A stretch of 64,000 nucleotides of DNA. Source: Cephalotus follicularis (lineage: Eukaryota > Streptophyta > Magnoliopsida > Oxalidales > Cephalotaceae). How positions within the stretch are numbered: position 1 is the stretch's first letter; every line of letters starts with the position of its first letter. Made by a program: the position numbers and the translations under genes. The stretch spans positions 216,231 through 280,230 of the forward strand of contig BDDD01001759.1 in the NCBI GenBank assembly GCA_001972305.1. Reading direction: 5' to 3'. The notes beneath the pieces are model-generated. The model worked only from the letters and a program-made list of their open reading frames with translations. It did no database searches and had not been told where the DNA came from. This document shows, in pieces, positions 22,769 to 34,530 of the stretch.

Positions 22769-24480
22769 GCCAGGTGGAACTCAATGAGTTACCAAAGGTA
22801 GAGACCACGCAAGAAATGGAGGAGTTGGGGGTTGGACCTTCAATAGACACAACTGGGGTTAGAGCTCATATCGAGATTGGATCTCAGTCAGGCAAAACTC
22901 CTTTAAGGAGATTAGGCCGGATTTCATTAGCACCTGAGAGGTATGGTTTCCTCGTTGATGGGACATATGAAGTCAATGTCGCTGAGGACGATGAGGCTAC
23001 CGGCTATCAGGAGGTAGTGCAGAGCACTGAATCTGAGGCATGGCTAGGAGCCATGAAATCTGAAATGGATTCCATGTGCTCCAACCATGTTTGGAATTTG
23101 GTTGAAGCACTCGAAGGCATGGTGCCTGGTGGCTGCAAATGGATCTTCAAATTGAAGATGAACGTAGATGGAAAAATCAAGACATATAAATCTCGATTAG
23201 TGACGAAAGGGTATAGGCATCGACATGGTGTCGACTATATTGACACATTCTCACATGTCGCCATGCTCAAATCCATTCGGATTTTGCTTGTGATTTCCAC
23301 TACTTATGATTATGAGATATGGCAAATGGATGTCAAGACGGTATTTTTAAATGGGCATGTTGAAGAGAACATTTATATGCCCCAACCCTAGGGGTTTACA
23401 TCCACCGAGCATCCACACATAGTGTGCAAACTCGAACAGTCCATCTATGAACTAAAGCAAGCATCTCATAGCTAGATCATGGGTTCCAATGAAGCGGTCA
23501 AATCTTTTGACTTCTTTAAGAACACCAATTAGTCATGTGTCTACCAAAGTTAATTTGGACCTAACAATAATTCTAGGTTCTCTATAGGGAATTACATCCT
23601 ACTGATTATAAACATCATAGGTATGTGATTTTTTGTATGGAATGCAAAGAATTTCTCCATCATGAACTTGAGAGAAGCCACCTCTATATACTAGGTATGG
23701 AGATCTTCGTGGAAGATCTAATAGCATCTTTGGGCTTTCCCAATGCTAGTACATTACTATAGTGCTGAATTTATTCAACCTGGAGAATTTTGTATTGGAG
23801 TATGGAATTGAATTCTCCACTAAGGGTGTTCTTAGAGAATCCCAGTGAGAGGAAATGTATGCACCATATCCATTAAGCGAGGCTGAATGATCGATCATAA
23901 ATACCATGTTGTGTGCTAGGCCTGATTTCATGCTTATGATAAGCAGCTATCAGTCCTATTCTAGTTTGGATACTGGAATATAGTCAAGGGAATGCTGAAG
24001 TACCTTAGAGGCACAAAAGATGTCTTCTTGGACTAAGATGAAGTGATTTGCCTAAAATTGGAGGACTATACAGACTCTAGTTTTGATAGTGATCCTGATG
24101 TTCACAAATCAGTCTCTGGGTATATGTTTGTGCTGAATGGTAGATCTATGAGCTGGCACAGCTCTAAGCTTGAGACAATATCAAATTCCATTATAGAAGC
24201 TGAGTTCATCACTGAACTAGAAGTTGTTCCTACCATCAATAGTCTGGTTGTAATAAACTATGACAATGATGGGGCTGTAGCACAGGCCAAGGAACCACGG
24301 TCCCAAAAGTGATCTAAACACATTGACCGACGCTATCATTCAATCCAAGAGATCATTGGTAGGGGAGACATTCAGCTTGTGAGAGTCTTTTAAGAAGAGA
24401 ACACAACCGATCCACTGACCAAAGCAATGGGCACCAAAGCTTTGGAGCATCATTGTGCAACGATGGGCTTAGGCTATGGG
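22769..24480 (+). pseudogene. pol: copia reverse transcriptase and RNase H, copy 1
   Basis: An open stretch to 23391 holds SEAWLGAMKSEMDSM, GGCKWIFKLKMNVDGKI, YKSRLVTKGYRHRHGVDY and WQMDVKTVFLNGHVEENIY, all standard copia RT blocks. After the TAG at 23389-23391 the frame is riddled with stops and the YVDD region is unreadable. RNase H resumes at 24043 with YTDSSFDSDPDVHKSVSGY, MSWHSSKLETISNSIIEAEF and, after 24310, HIDRRYHSIQEIIGRGDIQL. Clearly dead. Confidence 0.88.
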
Positions 24481-24510
24481 AGTTCATGGCTTGAGCATCA
24501 AGTGGTAAAT

Positions 24511-26668
24511 TGTGATATAGGGTGATCCGACAAGCCATGGGATGGGCTTTTGTATCAGACCTGTCTATGTATATAAATAGTCTTTTCCATATATATGACA
24601 CGTTCTATTTTAATTATATTTATTATTGGCATAATCACTTGTGTTTAATCACTTAATTGAAGTAGTTTAAATTAATCTACTTACACTTGTGAAACCCGGA
24701 CATAAGGTTGGATGCCAAGCATGGAGGCAGTGGGATTGTCTACCTTATTCCTTATGTCGGATTAGTTCCAAGTCGTAGGTTCACTTTGTGGGCATTAGTG
24801 AACCGGATAGACTTGCCCGTATGTTGTCTGCTCCCAGTGAGGGGATGATGAATTCTCTGACTACCATCTGTGTTGCAACACTAGGGAAAGTACAGGGTGC
24901 ACGTTGGAGTGTGTACACTGAACAGGACCTGGGTGGGAAACACTATTTCGATAGTCGCTATTCTCGTGTCAGTAGTGATTCCAACTTGTTGCTATTTTGT
25001 ATAAGTTCTAGTCACTTAGTGAGTTTTCGAACTCGTTTGATCCTTAGACCTGGGCTACTGCTCCATATTGTATGGAGACTTTTATGCTTTGATCTCCACC
25101 TTACCGAGTTCTTACGCGGGGCTGGAAATCGGGTGGTCTTTGGGTATGATCAAATCCCTACGAATATAAGCGAGTGTGCAGTATGGGATTGTCACACCTA
25201 ACCGAAGGTGATCGGCCCTATTATGGTCTGATTGTACTTTGGTCTTGTGAAATCCTTGGTTGAGGTTGAGGTGGACTAGAAATTGGATTTCTGGAGAGTC
25301 TACCAATGGTCCTAGTAATTAATTAGATATTTTAGCCACATAGGTAAAATTAGGGTTGGGATGTATCCTTACCCTATATCTCAATAGGGCCAAGTATGAT
25401 GAGGGATTATAGTACACACAAACCGATGACTCAAAAAGTCACGCATTATGACGCTGTGGAATAAATTATGAGAAAATTCATTGGATTAATTTTTCATCTG
25501 GACAATATTAGACGTTAGTCTGTGAGCATTTTAAATGAGTCTGGGACTAATTAAAATGGCTCAACCTAACCCTAGGGGTGTTTCGGTAATTTATGAATAC
25601 CATCGAAAAAAACCGAGACTTTAAAGTGTCCTTATGCAATAATAATATCTTCATAATATGTTGGACATATTTGATCTTGGTGACAATTATAAAATCAAGT
25701 ATTTGTTAGGTGGATTGTGTGAGTTGCGTCAATATTGGATATTGACGTATAACACAAACTCACTTTATCATATCTAATTAATACATGAAGGGACATGTGA
25801 CATCAATTAAATGTGTAGGACTCATCTATATCTGAATTGGTGCCTGGGTTGTTGGACATATTGACATGTGGCTTTGTTATATCCTAGTTGACTGACATGT
25901 GGCATGTGCCTAATAACAAGCCTTGACATATGTCTTGAGAGAACTAGGAGTTTGACTCATAGTCTCTTAATCGAGCAGGTAAAAATGTTCCAGTAGAGAG
26001 TGAAAAAGAATAGAACTCAATCTCAGTAGATTCCATGGGGGGAAAAATAGAGAGAAAAAGAAAAAGGAGCAAATAAGGTTTCTTTTCTAATTCTTCAAGC
26101 TTGGAATTTCATTCTCTCATTCCATTCATGATTTTTCTCACCAAGCTTGGAGCTACCTAAGGTGGATTGAGATTGATATCCTTTGTGAATTGTCGATTAT
26201 CCCTTTGTGAGCATAGGTACTAACTTGTAGAAAAAACCAGAAAATCTGCTTTGCTTGTTGAAGAAGAACTTGCCAATTTTGGAGGTTGTAAACTTGGAGA
26301 AAAGGTTTCCCAACATTTTAAGCTTGGAGCAGAAATTATAATCCATCTTGGAGGTAAAAGGTGACTTGAATTGATCAAGGGATTCTACTTCAAGCAAGTA
26401 CCGGTAAAGAGAAGGATCCATCACCATATGTATAGCTCCTATTCACTCACTTTGTAGTTTGTGCATCACAATTGCTTGCTTGAGTGATGCAAATTTAATT
26501 ATGACATGATGTGGGAGTTCCTTGGACTTGGATTTGCTGGAATTAGAGCTATTATAATAGTAGTGTAAAGGATTTGCTTTCGTTGCCCTCAAACAGATTT
26601 TTTAAAATTTGTCCCCTGAACACCACGTTACCAATTTCGGCACCAGTGATGAATATTGATTCCCAACA
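24511..26668 (+). repeat. 3' LTR of copia copy 1 (about 2158 bp)
   Basis: It opens TGTGATATAGGG after the degenerate polypurine tract AAGTGGTAAAT and ends GAATATTGATTCCCAACA. The part at 24700-25320 aligns with 27600-28190 of copy 2 and with the minus LTR. The GTCGAC motif cluster of its relatives is nearly absent here. It contains no gene. Confidence 0.75.
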
Positions 26669-27374
26669 TTATCAGGCCAAGTGTTTCCCCCTGGGGACTG
26701 CCTATCTTATTTGTCAAGAAAGATGATAGATCTTTACGGATGTGTATCGACTCTCCGCAACTCAATAGGTTTACTGTTAAGAACAAGTACCCATTGCCTC
26801 ATATCAATTAATTGTTTGATCAGTTGAGAGGCTCTTCAGTGTTTTCCAAGTTAGATTTGCAATCGGGATATCACCAGATCAGGGTTAGAGCCGAAGATGT
26901 TCCTAAGACAACCTTCAGGTCACGGTATGACACTATGAGTTTGTGGTAATGTCGTTTGGGGTGACTAATGCCCCTACTGCATTCATGAGTTTGATGAACA
27001 AGTTGTTTAGTCCATATCTTGATCAGTTCATCGTATTCTTCATCGATGACATCCTAATGTATTCCAAGTCTATTGAGGAGCATGGGGAACATTTGCACTT
27101 GGCATTGCATGTTTTGTGAGACCATCAACTGTATGCCAAGTTTAGCAAATGTGAGTTTTGGTTTTCAGAGGTGGCTTTTATTGGCGACGTTATCTCCACT
27201 GTTGGTTTATAAATGGACCCAGCAAAGATAGAAGCGGTGAGAGATTTGAGACGGCCGACAAACCTGACAGAAGTACGTAGTTTCTTGGGCTGGTGGGGTA
27301 ATACCGCCTTTTTTTCTACGGATTCTCAGGGATTGCTGCACCTTTGACTCGGATGACACAGAAAAAGACAGTGT
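26669..27374 (+). pseudogene. pol: Ty3/gypsy reverse transcriptase fragment between two copia copies
   Basis: It reads [46 protein letters not shown], then after a one-base loss near 26925 [34 protein letters not shown] and NLTEVRSFLG. This is chromovirus-type RT with the catalytic DD retained but with stops (for example the TGA near 27117). Its left edge is the LTR end of copia 1 and its right edge the LTR start of copia 2, so it is target DNA left between two copia insertions. Confidence 0.88.
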
Positions 27375-29765
27375 TGTTAGGTTAGGGGTGTCCCTGTATG
27401 CCACGGATGGCACGTTGTTTGTATACATACACTCTTGATTGATACAATTCTGAATTCCATTCATATTTCATGTGCATATTTATTATGTTTGCAAGGCTCT
27501 GTGGCGCATCCCAACCAACCAAAAGGAACAGAATAATTATTTATAATTAATTGTATGTCATATAGCGCCCTGTCATACCAAAATGGTTGGATCTCATACT
27601 AAGGAGGCTATGAGAATGAGATCCTTACTCCCTGTGACAAAATGTTCCAAGTCATAGATTTACTTTCTCATGGCCGCTGATGAACCGTGAAGACTTGTCA
27701 CATTACGCTTGCTCCCGGGTTAGCAGTGTAAGATGGTTATCTCATTGCCATTTGGGTTTATCCCTAAAGCTGGTGTAAGGTGTGTGCTTAGACCATGACA
27801 CTGAACTGAACAACCAATAGGAAACCTATTTCGATAGTCAATACCCAATGTCAATAGGATTCATATGGTCTATGTAATGTATAGTCTATGGTGACTAGTA
27901 GGTCTATTGTCTGCATTGTCTCCTTTGACCTGAGCGGCTAGCATGCATTGTGTTGTAACTGCATGACTTTGATTTCGGCCTTCCCCAGCAATAGCCACAT
28001 GCTGGCAAAAGGTTTTTCTTTTGGTCTCGTGCGGGATGCATTGAGATGTATGGGCGAGTGCGCAACATGGTATCGTCACACCCAGGCTGAGAGTGACCAT
28101 CTCTATTTATCTATGTACGTTGTAGACTTAAAAGCCCTGATCAAGCATAGGTGGACTAGGAACGAGAGGTTTCTATGGGAGGTCTGTCGATAGTCTCGGT
28201 GCATTAATAGATTTATAGTTATCCAAACCCTAGGTTATGATCGGAGCTATGTATGACGAGGGAAACATGACACATATGTGGGTGACTAAGTAAAGCGACT
28301 GGTTATTCAGACCATGATTGGTAGACGTGGTAATACAAGTATCCAGGGCGTGACTAGCGTCCACACCAGAGCTGTTTTAATAGTTGGTGACTGTTAGAGT
28401 AGTCGTACCAGAAATCGGTATGTTATGGGAATTTATCATCATACAGAAGATCGACAGGCTTTCGGGTCCTGCCTAGTTTTGAATAGGTTGACACGTGTAT
28501 GGGACACATGTCATTTAGTGAAAGGATAACATTAGGGAAGATGTTACTTTGCTAATGAGTATTTCATTTCATGGATATAGGTCTATGCAATGCCACGATG
28601 AAATATTTCATGCCAAGGGTTTTTAAAATAGATGAGATTGTCTCATCCTATGTCTTGGGCGTCGACGCCATGTCTAGTTGCGTCCCTGGGCGTTAACGCC
28701 ATGAAGAGCATGCGTTGACGCTAAGTAAACCATTGACTTACAGGAGTGCATGCATTGACGTCTTGATGGGATGAGATAACCTGTTTCATCATATCATTTG
28801 CATTGGCGGCATTCTAGAATGACACTCGGCACTAGTCAACTTAAGGGAAGTTGGTGGGAAAAGAGAGGTGTGTTCAAGAAGCTAGAGAGTTGAACTCGAG
28901 CATTAATTTATAGACGACAAAATAGCATTAAAGAGTGGCTTCTTTAATGACAAAAGGACAAGAGGTCTTGGGATGACAACACACTTTTTCACTTTGTCTC
29001 TTTCTCTCTCTCTCTCTTCCTAGCCGGGTGCTCTATCTCTTCATTGCATTTCATCCTACGCTAGGCGTCGACGCCAATATCGCTTGGTTTGGAGAAAATG
29101 TCATTTTCAACAATCCTTTCACCTCTCAGAGCTCTTTATGGGTGGAGATAAATTGTACACTGCATCTGATCTTTACCTAGAGCCTTTTACCATAGGTTAA
29201 ACACTTGGCCTCCAACATTTTATCTTCCTTATCCGTGGCTTAAGGTGGAGCTTGGAGATCCTTGGTGTTCTTGGGAATAAAGTGTTGAGGGAGCTAGACT
29301 TGAAGGAATGAGGCATCACCTTTGGTAAATATCTCTATCCTCTTCCTTTGAGGTGCATGCAGCGGGTTGTAGCTAGGGTTTTTGAAACCTAGCTGAACCC
29401 CCATGTCTCTATGGTAGTTTCCTTGCCATCCCTTAGGGTTAGGGATGTTTTGGGTTCTGGTTGCTTGGACTATTGGTTAGGGTTTGTGTGTTTCCTTATG
29501 AGCTGATTGTTAGTGTCCATTTTTAGGGTTTATGGCAACCCTAATGTTTCTACCCAATCTTCCCAAATGCTTGGTTTTGATCTTCGGTTTGATTGAATGT
29601 TAATTAGGGTGTCTTGGACATTTATTGGGACAATTTAGACTTTGATTAGGGCATCCCATTGGTTGGGGATTAATCAATTGGATAAAATTTAAAATCAATC
29701 GGCCCTAACCCATTAAGTCCGAATTGATTGTTTTTCCTTCCGCTGCTTTTGAGCTATTCCCATCA
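27375..29765 (+). repeat. 5' LTR of copia copy 2 (about 2391 bp)
   Basis: It opens TGTTAGGTTAGGGGTGTCCC (start could be 27372) and ends GAGCTATTCCCATCA, where the relatives have CCCAACA. It carries perfect 12-bp palindromes GGCGTCGACGCC at 28658-28669 and 29064-29075, plus degenerate copies between 28680 and 28760. A CT-rich stretch lies at 29000-29020. No gene inside. Confidence 0.8.
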
Positions 29766-31142
29766 AGTGATGTTAGAGCAACCTAATTGACTATAATCAT
29801 ACCTCAATTTGATGTTTAGTGGATTGTTGAATGCATATGTGTCTTGGCCAAATTTTTGTAGCCCTATGTTTAGTGGGAGTTGCATCTTTGTTTGTGACAC
29901 TAATGAAATCGACAAACCGTTGAACGCCAAATTGTTACGTGTTAATTAAATTATATATTGGTTACATTTTTTAATTTCTTAGGCATGCTGGTAGGCTTGG
30001 GACTTGGACTAGCTTTGTGTTTTCTTTGTGTTGATGATTTAATTGCTTATTATATTTATGGAATTCCATTGGTCTGTAATAAGGCTACCTACGTGCGTCG
30101 CATTTATTCTTGTTCTTATTTTCTCATAGTAGAATTCTCTTCTCCCTCAATTGTATTTCTTTTCTTTAATTGTGTACATATGCCTGTAAGTTGAAGAAAT
30201 GAGATCAATGGAGATTGAAGAGAAGATCAGGAAGATTACAAGACCGGTTGAAGGCCATGTACGCATGGTAGCAATTGTAATATAGTTAAATTAAATTAGT
30301 ACACCTAGGAGAACAAGTGATCATGTTGTCTCACGTGATTACTTATAGGTTAAGTCCAAGTCAGGACACTTTTAGGGTGCATGAGATGGATGTTTTTCCT
30401 TTAACAAACAATCCAAACACGTCCAAGCATGTTAAGCCGTCCAAATGGATTGGAAGAATAAAATTAATCTAAAACGGATTTGGTAATTTTGAGAAAATTG
30501 ATGAGACCAAATCCCTCCAAATTGCAAATAATAAGTCCATAAGCGGTGGGGCATATGGTTGCCCTGTCGTTGGACTTGCACAATCATCGTGAATGGTGTG
30601 GACATATTAGGGATGACACGGTGATAGCAGAGGTCCCCCGTATGAACATTTCTATTCAATTTCAGTGTGAGGTACACTGGAAGAAACTGACTTTGTTTTG
30701 GCATCAGGACATGGACACGTGTAGGTGTTTCAAAACAAGTTAATTTCTTTGAGGATTATGGGTTTGACTTATACCGGGATCATATGGTTTGCACAGTGAC
30801 AGTTGGGACCATATCGGCCGGGAGGCCGAATCTAGTATCGGATCTTACAAGTAGGGCGAGAGGTCCTAATGTAAATTGGTATACATACCTACCTATTTAG
30901 TTATTATGGTTTGCACGGCGATAGTCGGGACCATAGTTTTCTGGAAAGATTCTGATCCCCATTAGTAAGCAGAGGTTTCCCAAATTCCACATGGAGGTGT
31001 GGGATACGATTAGAATAGTGGGAGGAGACATAATTACAAAAGACCAAGTATTATGGTAATAATATAAATGGAATGTTTTGCTAATTAAACTCTCTTTTGT
31101 TTCCTCTTTTATTGGTTGCTAATTATCACCATATTCTGCAAA
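29766..31142 (+). mobile_element. primer site and long non-coding leader of copia copy 2
   Basis: A degenerate primer site (TGATGTTAGAG at about 29768-29778) follows the LTR, then 1.4 kb without a large ORF before gag. Two related hairpin repeats lie at 30783-30813 and 30905-30935. A 27-codon frame near 30200-30285 is conserved with the minus copy (7057-7140). The leader matches 6769-7791 and 19752-20116 in inverted orientation. Confidence 0.7.
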
Positions 31143-32039
31143 ATGTCAGTTGGCACAGTACTATCACGAGTTTTGGAAACAAACAACCTTACGGGTCCAA
31201 ATTTCTTGGATTGGCAGCTCAAACCGCGCTTAGCACTCACGAACATGAAACTATCTCATGTCATGCCTGAGAGCCCCCCTAAACTGGGAGCCAACCCGAC
31301 GGAAGAGATAAAGGCCAAGAGGGCCAAATGGTTAGCTGAGGACGAGCAAGCTCGTTGCCTAACGATTTCGGGTATGCTCCCGAAATTGCAAAGACAACAC
31401 AAGAAACTTGCAACCATAGGAGACATACTTCTCCGTCTTCATGAGTTGTATGGATCCCGATCGAGGACTAAGCGGTTTAACTTGTCCCGTCAGCTCTTTT
31501 GTACGAAGATGGCCTGGGGAACTTCAGTCCATGCCCATTGATTGAAGATGATTGATCTTATTGAGCAGTTGACTCAACTAGATCTTACCATGGACAATGA
31601 TTTCTACATTGACCTGGTACTTTCATCTCTCCCTCGATCATACTCCCAGTTCATCACAAATTTCCACATGAACAAGGTGGATACTAATCTACCTGAACTT
31701 GAGGAAATGCTTCATATAGCCAAAGTCGACATGGACCACAGGAGGTCCAAGTTGAATGTGATGTTTCTTCCTTCTACATCACCCTAGAAAGCTCCTAGTA
31801 GGGGCTGATCGAGGGGATCCACGTCCAAGGGCAAGGCACCCATGAAATCTAATGGGAGGAAGAAGAAAGGAAGAAAAACATATGTGTCAGTGGGGCCAGT
31901 TGTTGGGGGTTCCATCATTGATACGATCAGACAGCTACAGGATGATGACTGTTGCTTTTATTATGGAAAGCACGGACATTGGAGATCACAGTGTAGTGAG
32001 TTCCAAAAGTCCAAATCAGGAGGTGCCTCAAGGTCAAGT
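31143..32039 (+). pseudogene. gag: gag of copia copy 2, split by element D
   Basis: The ATG at 31143 gives MSVGTVLSRVLETNNLTGPN, FLDWQLKPRLALTNMKL and GDILLRLHELYG, the UBN2-type gag of Ty1-copia. It continues in 31542-31787 (LIEQLTQLDLTMDNDFYIDL, LPRSYSQFITNFHM). The knuckle reads CCFYYGKHGHWRSQC, with one zinc-binding cysteine replaced by Tyr. Stops at 31539-31541 and near 31785 break it. Element D is inserted shortly after the knuckle. Confidence 0.88.
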
Positions 32040-33887
32040 TGTAATGACCGGAAATTTCGCTGAAGTTATTGTTTATTGAAATATGGTTGTTCTAAGTGTT
32101 GTATGGTGTGTTGTGCGTTTTGTAGCGTTGAAAGCGTCGACTATCCAATGCTAAAGCGTCGATGGTTAGTCTTCAGTATATTCAAAGCATTGACTAATTT
32201 CGTACCCGAAAATACACCAAACTTATTAACTAAAGCGTCGAAGGTTTGTTATAGTGTAATGGAGAAAGCGTCGACGCTTTTAAGCCTTATTTCTTTTGTT
32301 AAAAATGCTTAACCGGTGATGCTTAAGTTAAAAGCGGCAACACTTTAAGGTTAAAGCATCGACGCTTTTTAAATAACAAAGCTTGAAAGCGCCGACACTT
32401 ATCTCATTTTTTTTTTGTCGTTAAGTCAATTAATTCTGTTAATTATGGACGCGTGTCCACTACTGGATGAAGAATTAAGATTTTTTACCCGACTGTTATT
32501 ATTTTAAGACAAAAAGAGGACAAGTGTCGTTCAACTGGAGGAAGGGAATTTTAACACATGGGTGGCATAACGTGAATGACGTAACCAGCTGACGCACAAG
32601 GATAAGAATTCTGCAGATTAACTTCCCTATAAATACGGGTAATGGAGAAAGAGAGCTATAAAACGTTCTGCCAAAAAAATTATTGAGAGAAAGAAGAAAG
32701 AGAGAAAGAAAAAGAGAGAAGAGGAGAAGAAAAAAAAGGAGAATTTTGCTAAAATTTCGGTGTAGAAATTACTTCAGTATAGAAAAGGAAAGAAGGAGAT
32801 TAAAGCAATATAAGGAAATTCCTACTCACTTTTCGAAAGTATTTTATTCTATATATTTATGCCAAAGTATTTTATGTTATTTCTGGAAAATTATGCAAGA
32901 GATTGTTATGTTTTATGAATTTCGAATTTCTTCCAATTTCTTGATGAAATTATATCTTTAAAATTACTGCTCATGTTCTGTTGTTATTTCTTAGTGAAAA
33001 TTATGATTTTATCATTCTAAATTTCTTGATATGTTTACTATAATTTTTACTGTTTTTATATGTAATTTCTGTTTTACAAATGTTGTACGAATTTTTTTTT
33101 ACGAATACCTTGAGCTGATCACTCAATGTATTGAGAAATGATTTTAATGTGAAAATGCAATAAACTGAGATGACCAACTCTTGGATTGCAATCCAAGGGG
33201 GATTAATCCGAGAAGGATTAAATGAGCGGAGATTGCTCACGGACATGCATTTGATGTAACGATAGTAATCGGGTAGTGCTTAATGCCCCGGTGAAGCAAA
33301 AGGTCTTAGTTGGATTATTTAAGTTTATACAACCTCTCAGTTATTTATCAAATGTTCTGATTCATGAGATATGATAAAAAAAAGATAGGAAATGTTCTGT
33401 TTCATGATATATGAACAGAAAACAATGAATGTGATGAAATGTTTATTTTCAAACCCTTACTGGGCTATTTAAGCTCATTCTTTTCAATGTTTTGTTTTTT
33501 AAATAAAATTTTCCATGGAATGGATAAACGAAGAGATTTTGAGCTTTAGAGGGAACTCATAAATGAAGCTTTTGAAAGGGAATTATGTTGTACATTAATA
33601 TTTTCTATAAACTGCTTTTGATGTAATAAGTTTATATTTTCCTGCTGTAAAATGTATCATGATGATGTTGACTATGATCGTTATGGTTTATGATGATTTC
33701 AACGAGAGTATAACATTTTAAAGTTTAGTATTAAAAGTTGAAAATTATATATGAGTTTATGAGAAATTGGATAAATATTAGTAATTAGTAAAATTGTTAA
33801 AGGATCAAAGGCTTCACCCCCACGTAACGCACCGAATCTTCGTGGCTCGCTTTGATAATAAAATGAACTTGGATTGGGGGCGTTACA
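32040..33887 (+). repeat. 5' LTR of element D (1848 bp)
   Basis: TGTAATGACCGG to GGGGGCGTTACA, matching 50102-51958 over its whole length. The motif cluster 32127-32400 includes the perfect 16-bp palindrome AAAGCGTCGACGCTTT at 32265-32280. TATAAATA lies at 32628-32635, followed by a purine-rich leader. The hairpin TGGGCT/AGCTCA is at 33461-33477. Confidence 0.93.
32628..32635 (+). promoter_or_regulatory. TATA box of element D 5' LTR
   Basis: TATAAATA in a GC-flanked context (TTCCCTATAAATACGG), conserved at 50685-50692 in the 3' LTR. It fits the Pol II promoter expected at the U3/R border. Confidence 0.65.
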
Positions 33888-33891
33888 AGAA

Positions 33892-33900
33892 TGGTATCAT
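33892..33900 (+). other. primer binding site of element D
   Basis: TGGTATCAT begins four bases after the LTR end, a shortened match to the initiator Met tRNA complement TGGTATCAGAG seen in element E. Confidence 0.75.
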
Positions 33901-33963
33901 ATAGTTCATTTATTGTTATATTTGAGGATGTAAATTGTGTATTCGGTAACCTTATATTTTTAG

Positions 33964-34353
33964 ATGTCAACGACAAGTGAATCTTATAACTCAAGGGCTA
34001 GCACACAATCCTCTCGTTGCGGATCATCCGAACCAATAGAATGACAAATACAAGTTTTAATGGCTAAGAACCAGAAGCTACGTGAAGAAAAAGAAAATTT
34101 GAGACAGGTAATAGGAAATAATCGAGACGAATATTACACTCATATATACCAGATGGAGGAAGAATATAATGCAGAGTTAGAAAGAAAGAACGAGATTCTT
34201 AGAGAAACTAAATCAAGTTTGAAAGTCCTTCTAAGATATATCTGGGGGATTAATGGAATAGTCATGAGAGGAGTTAGAGAAAAGTTTTTGATGATGATAA
34301 GGTGTATACGAGAGGAGTTACTAGATAACGATGCATCTAGTGATGAAAACTAG
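33964..34353 (+). pseudogene. upstream coiled-coil ORF (ORF0) of element D
   Basis: The ATG at 33964 (MSTTSESYNSRASTQSS) follows TATATTTTTAG. The frame has one TGA at 34042-34044, where E has TGG, and runs on to a TAG at 34351-34353. The C-terminal 96 residues match E's ORF0 at about 62 positions by hand count. Heptad-like Leu/Ile spacing with Glu/Lys/Arg (NQKLREEKENLRQ, EYNAELERKNEILRE) predicts a coiled coil, followed by the block LRYIWGIN and an acidic tail (DNDASSDEN). I do not recognise the family. It lies between primer site and gag, where chromoviruses normally have only leader. Confidence 0.75.
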
Positions 34354-34530
34354 AGTGGTAATAAAAAAGGCTTTGTGTATAATATGTAGAAATGTAGAAA
34401 TGTGAAATATGTATGATAAATAAATTGTCAGTTTTGTGAAAAGATCTTAAGTGTTAGAATTCTATTTTGTTTTATCCAACAACAAATAGAATTGACTAAG
34501 GTTGAGTACTAATTTGTGAATGCTAACTAT

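Larger units (their letters stand above)
22769..26668 (+). mobile_element. Ty1-copia copy 1, 5'-truncated, pol end plus 3' LTR
   Basis: Plus-strand copia RT and RNase H pieces (22769-24510) lead into an LTR that ends CCCAACA at 26668. The same family occurs as the minus copy (20117-22768) and as copy 2 (27375 onward). The start of the element is displaced or lost at the insertion of the minus copy. Confidence 0.8.
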
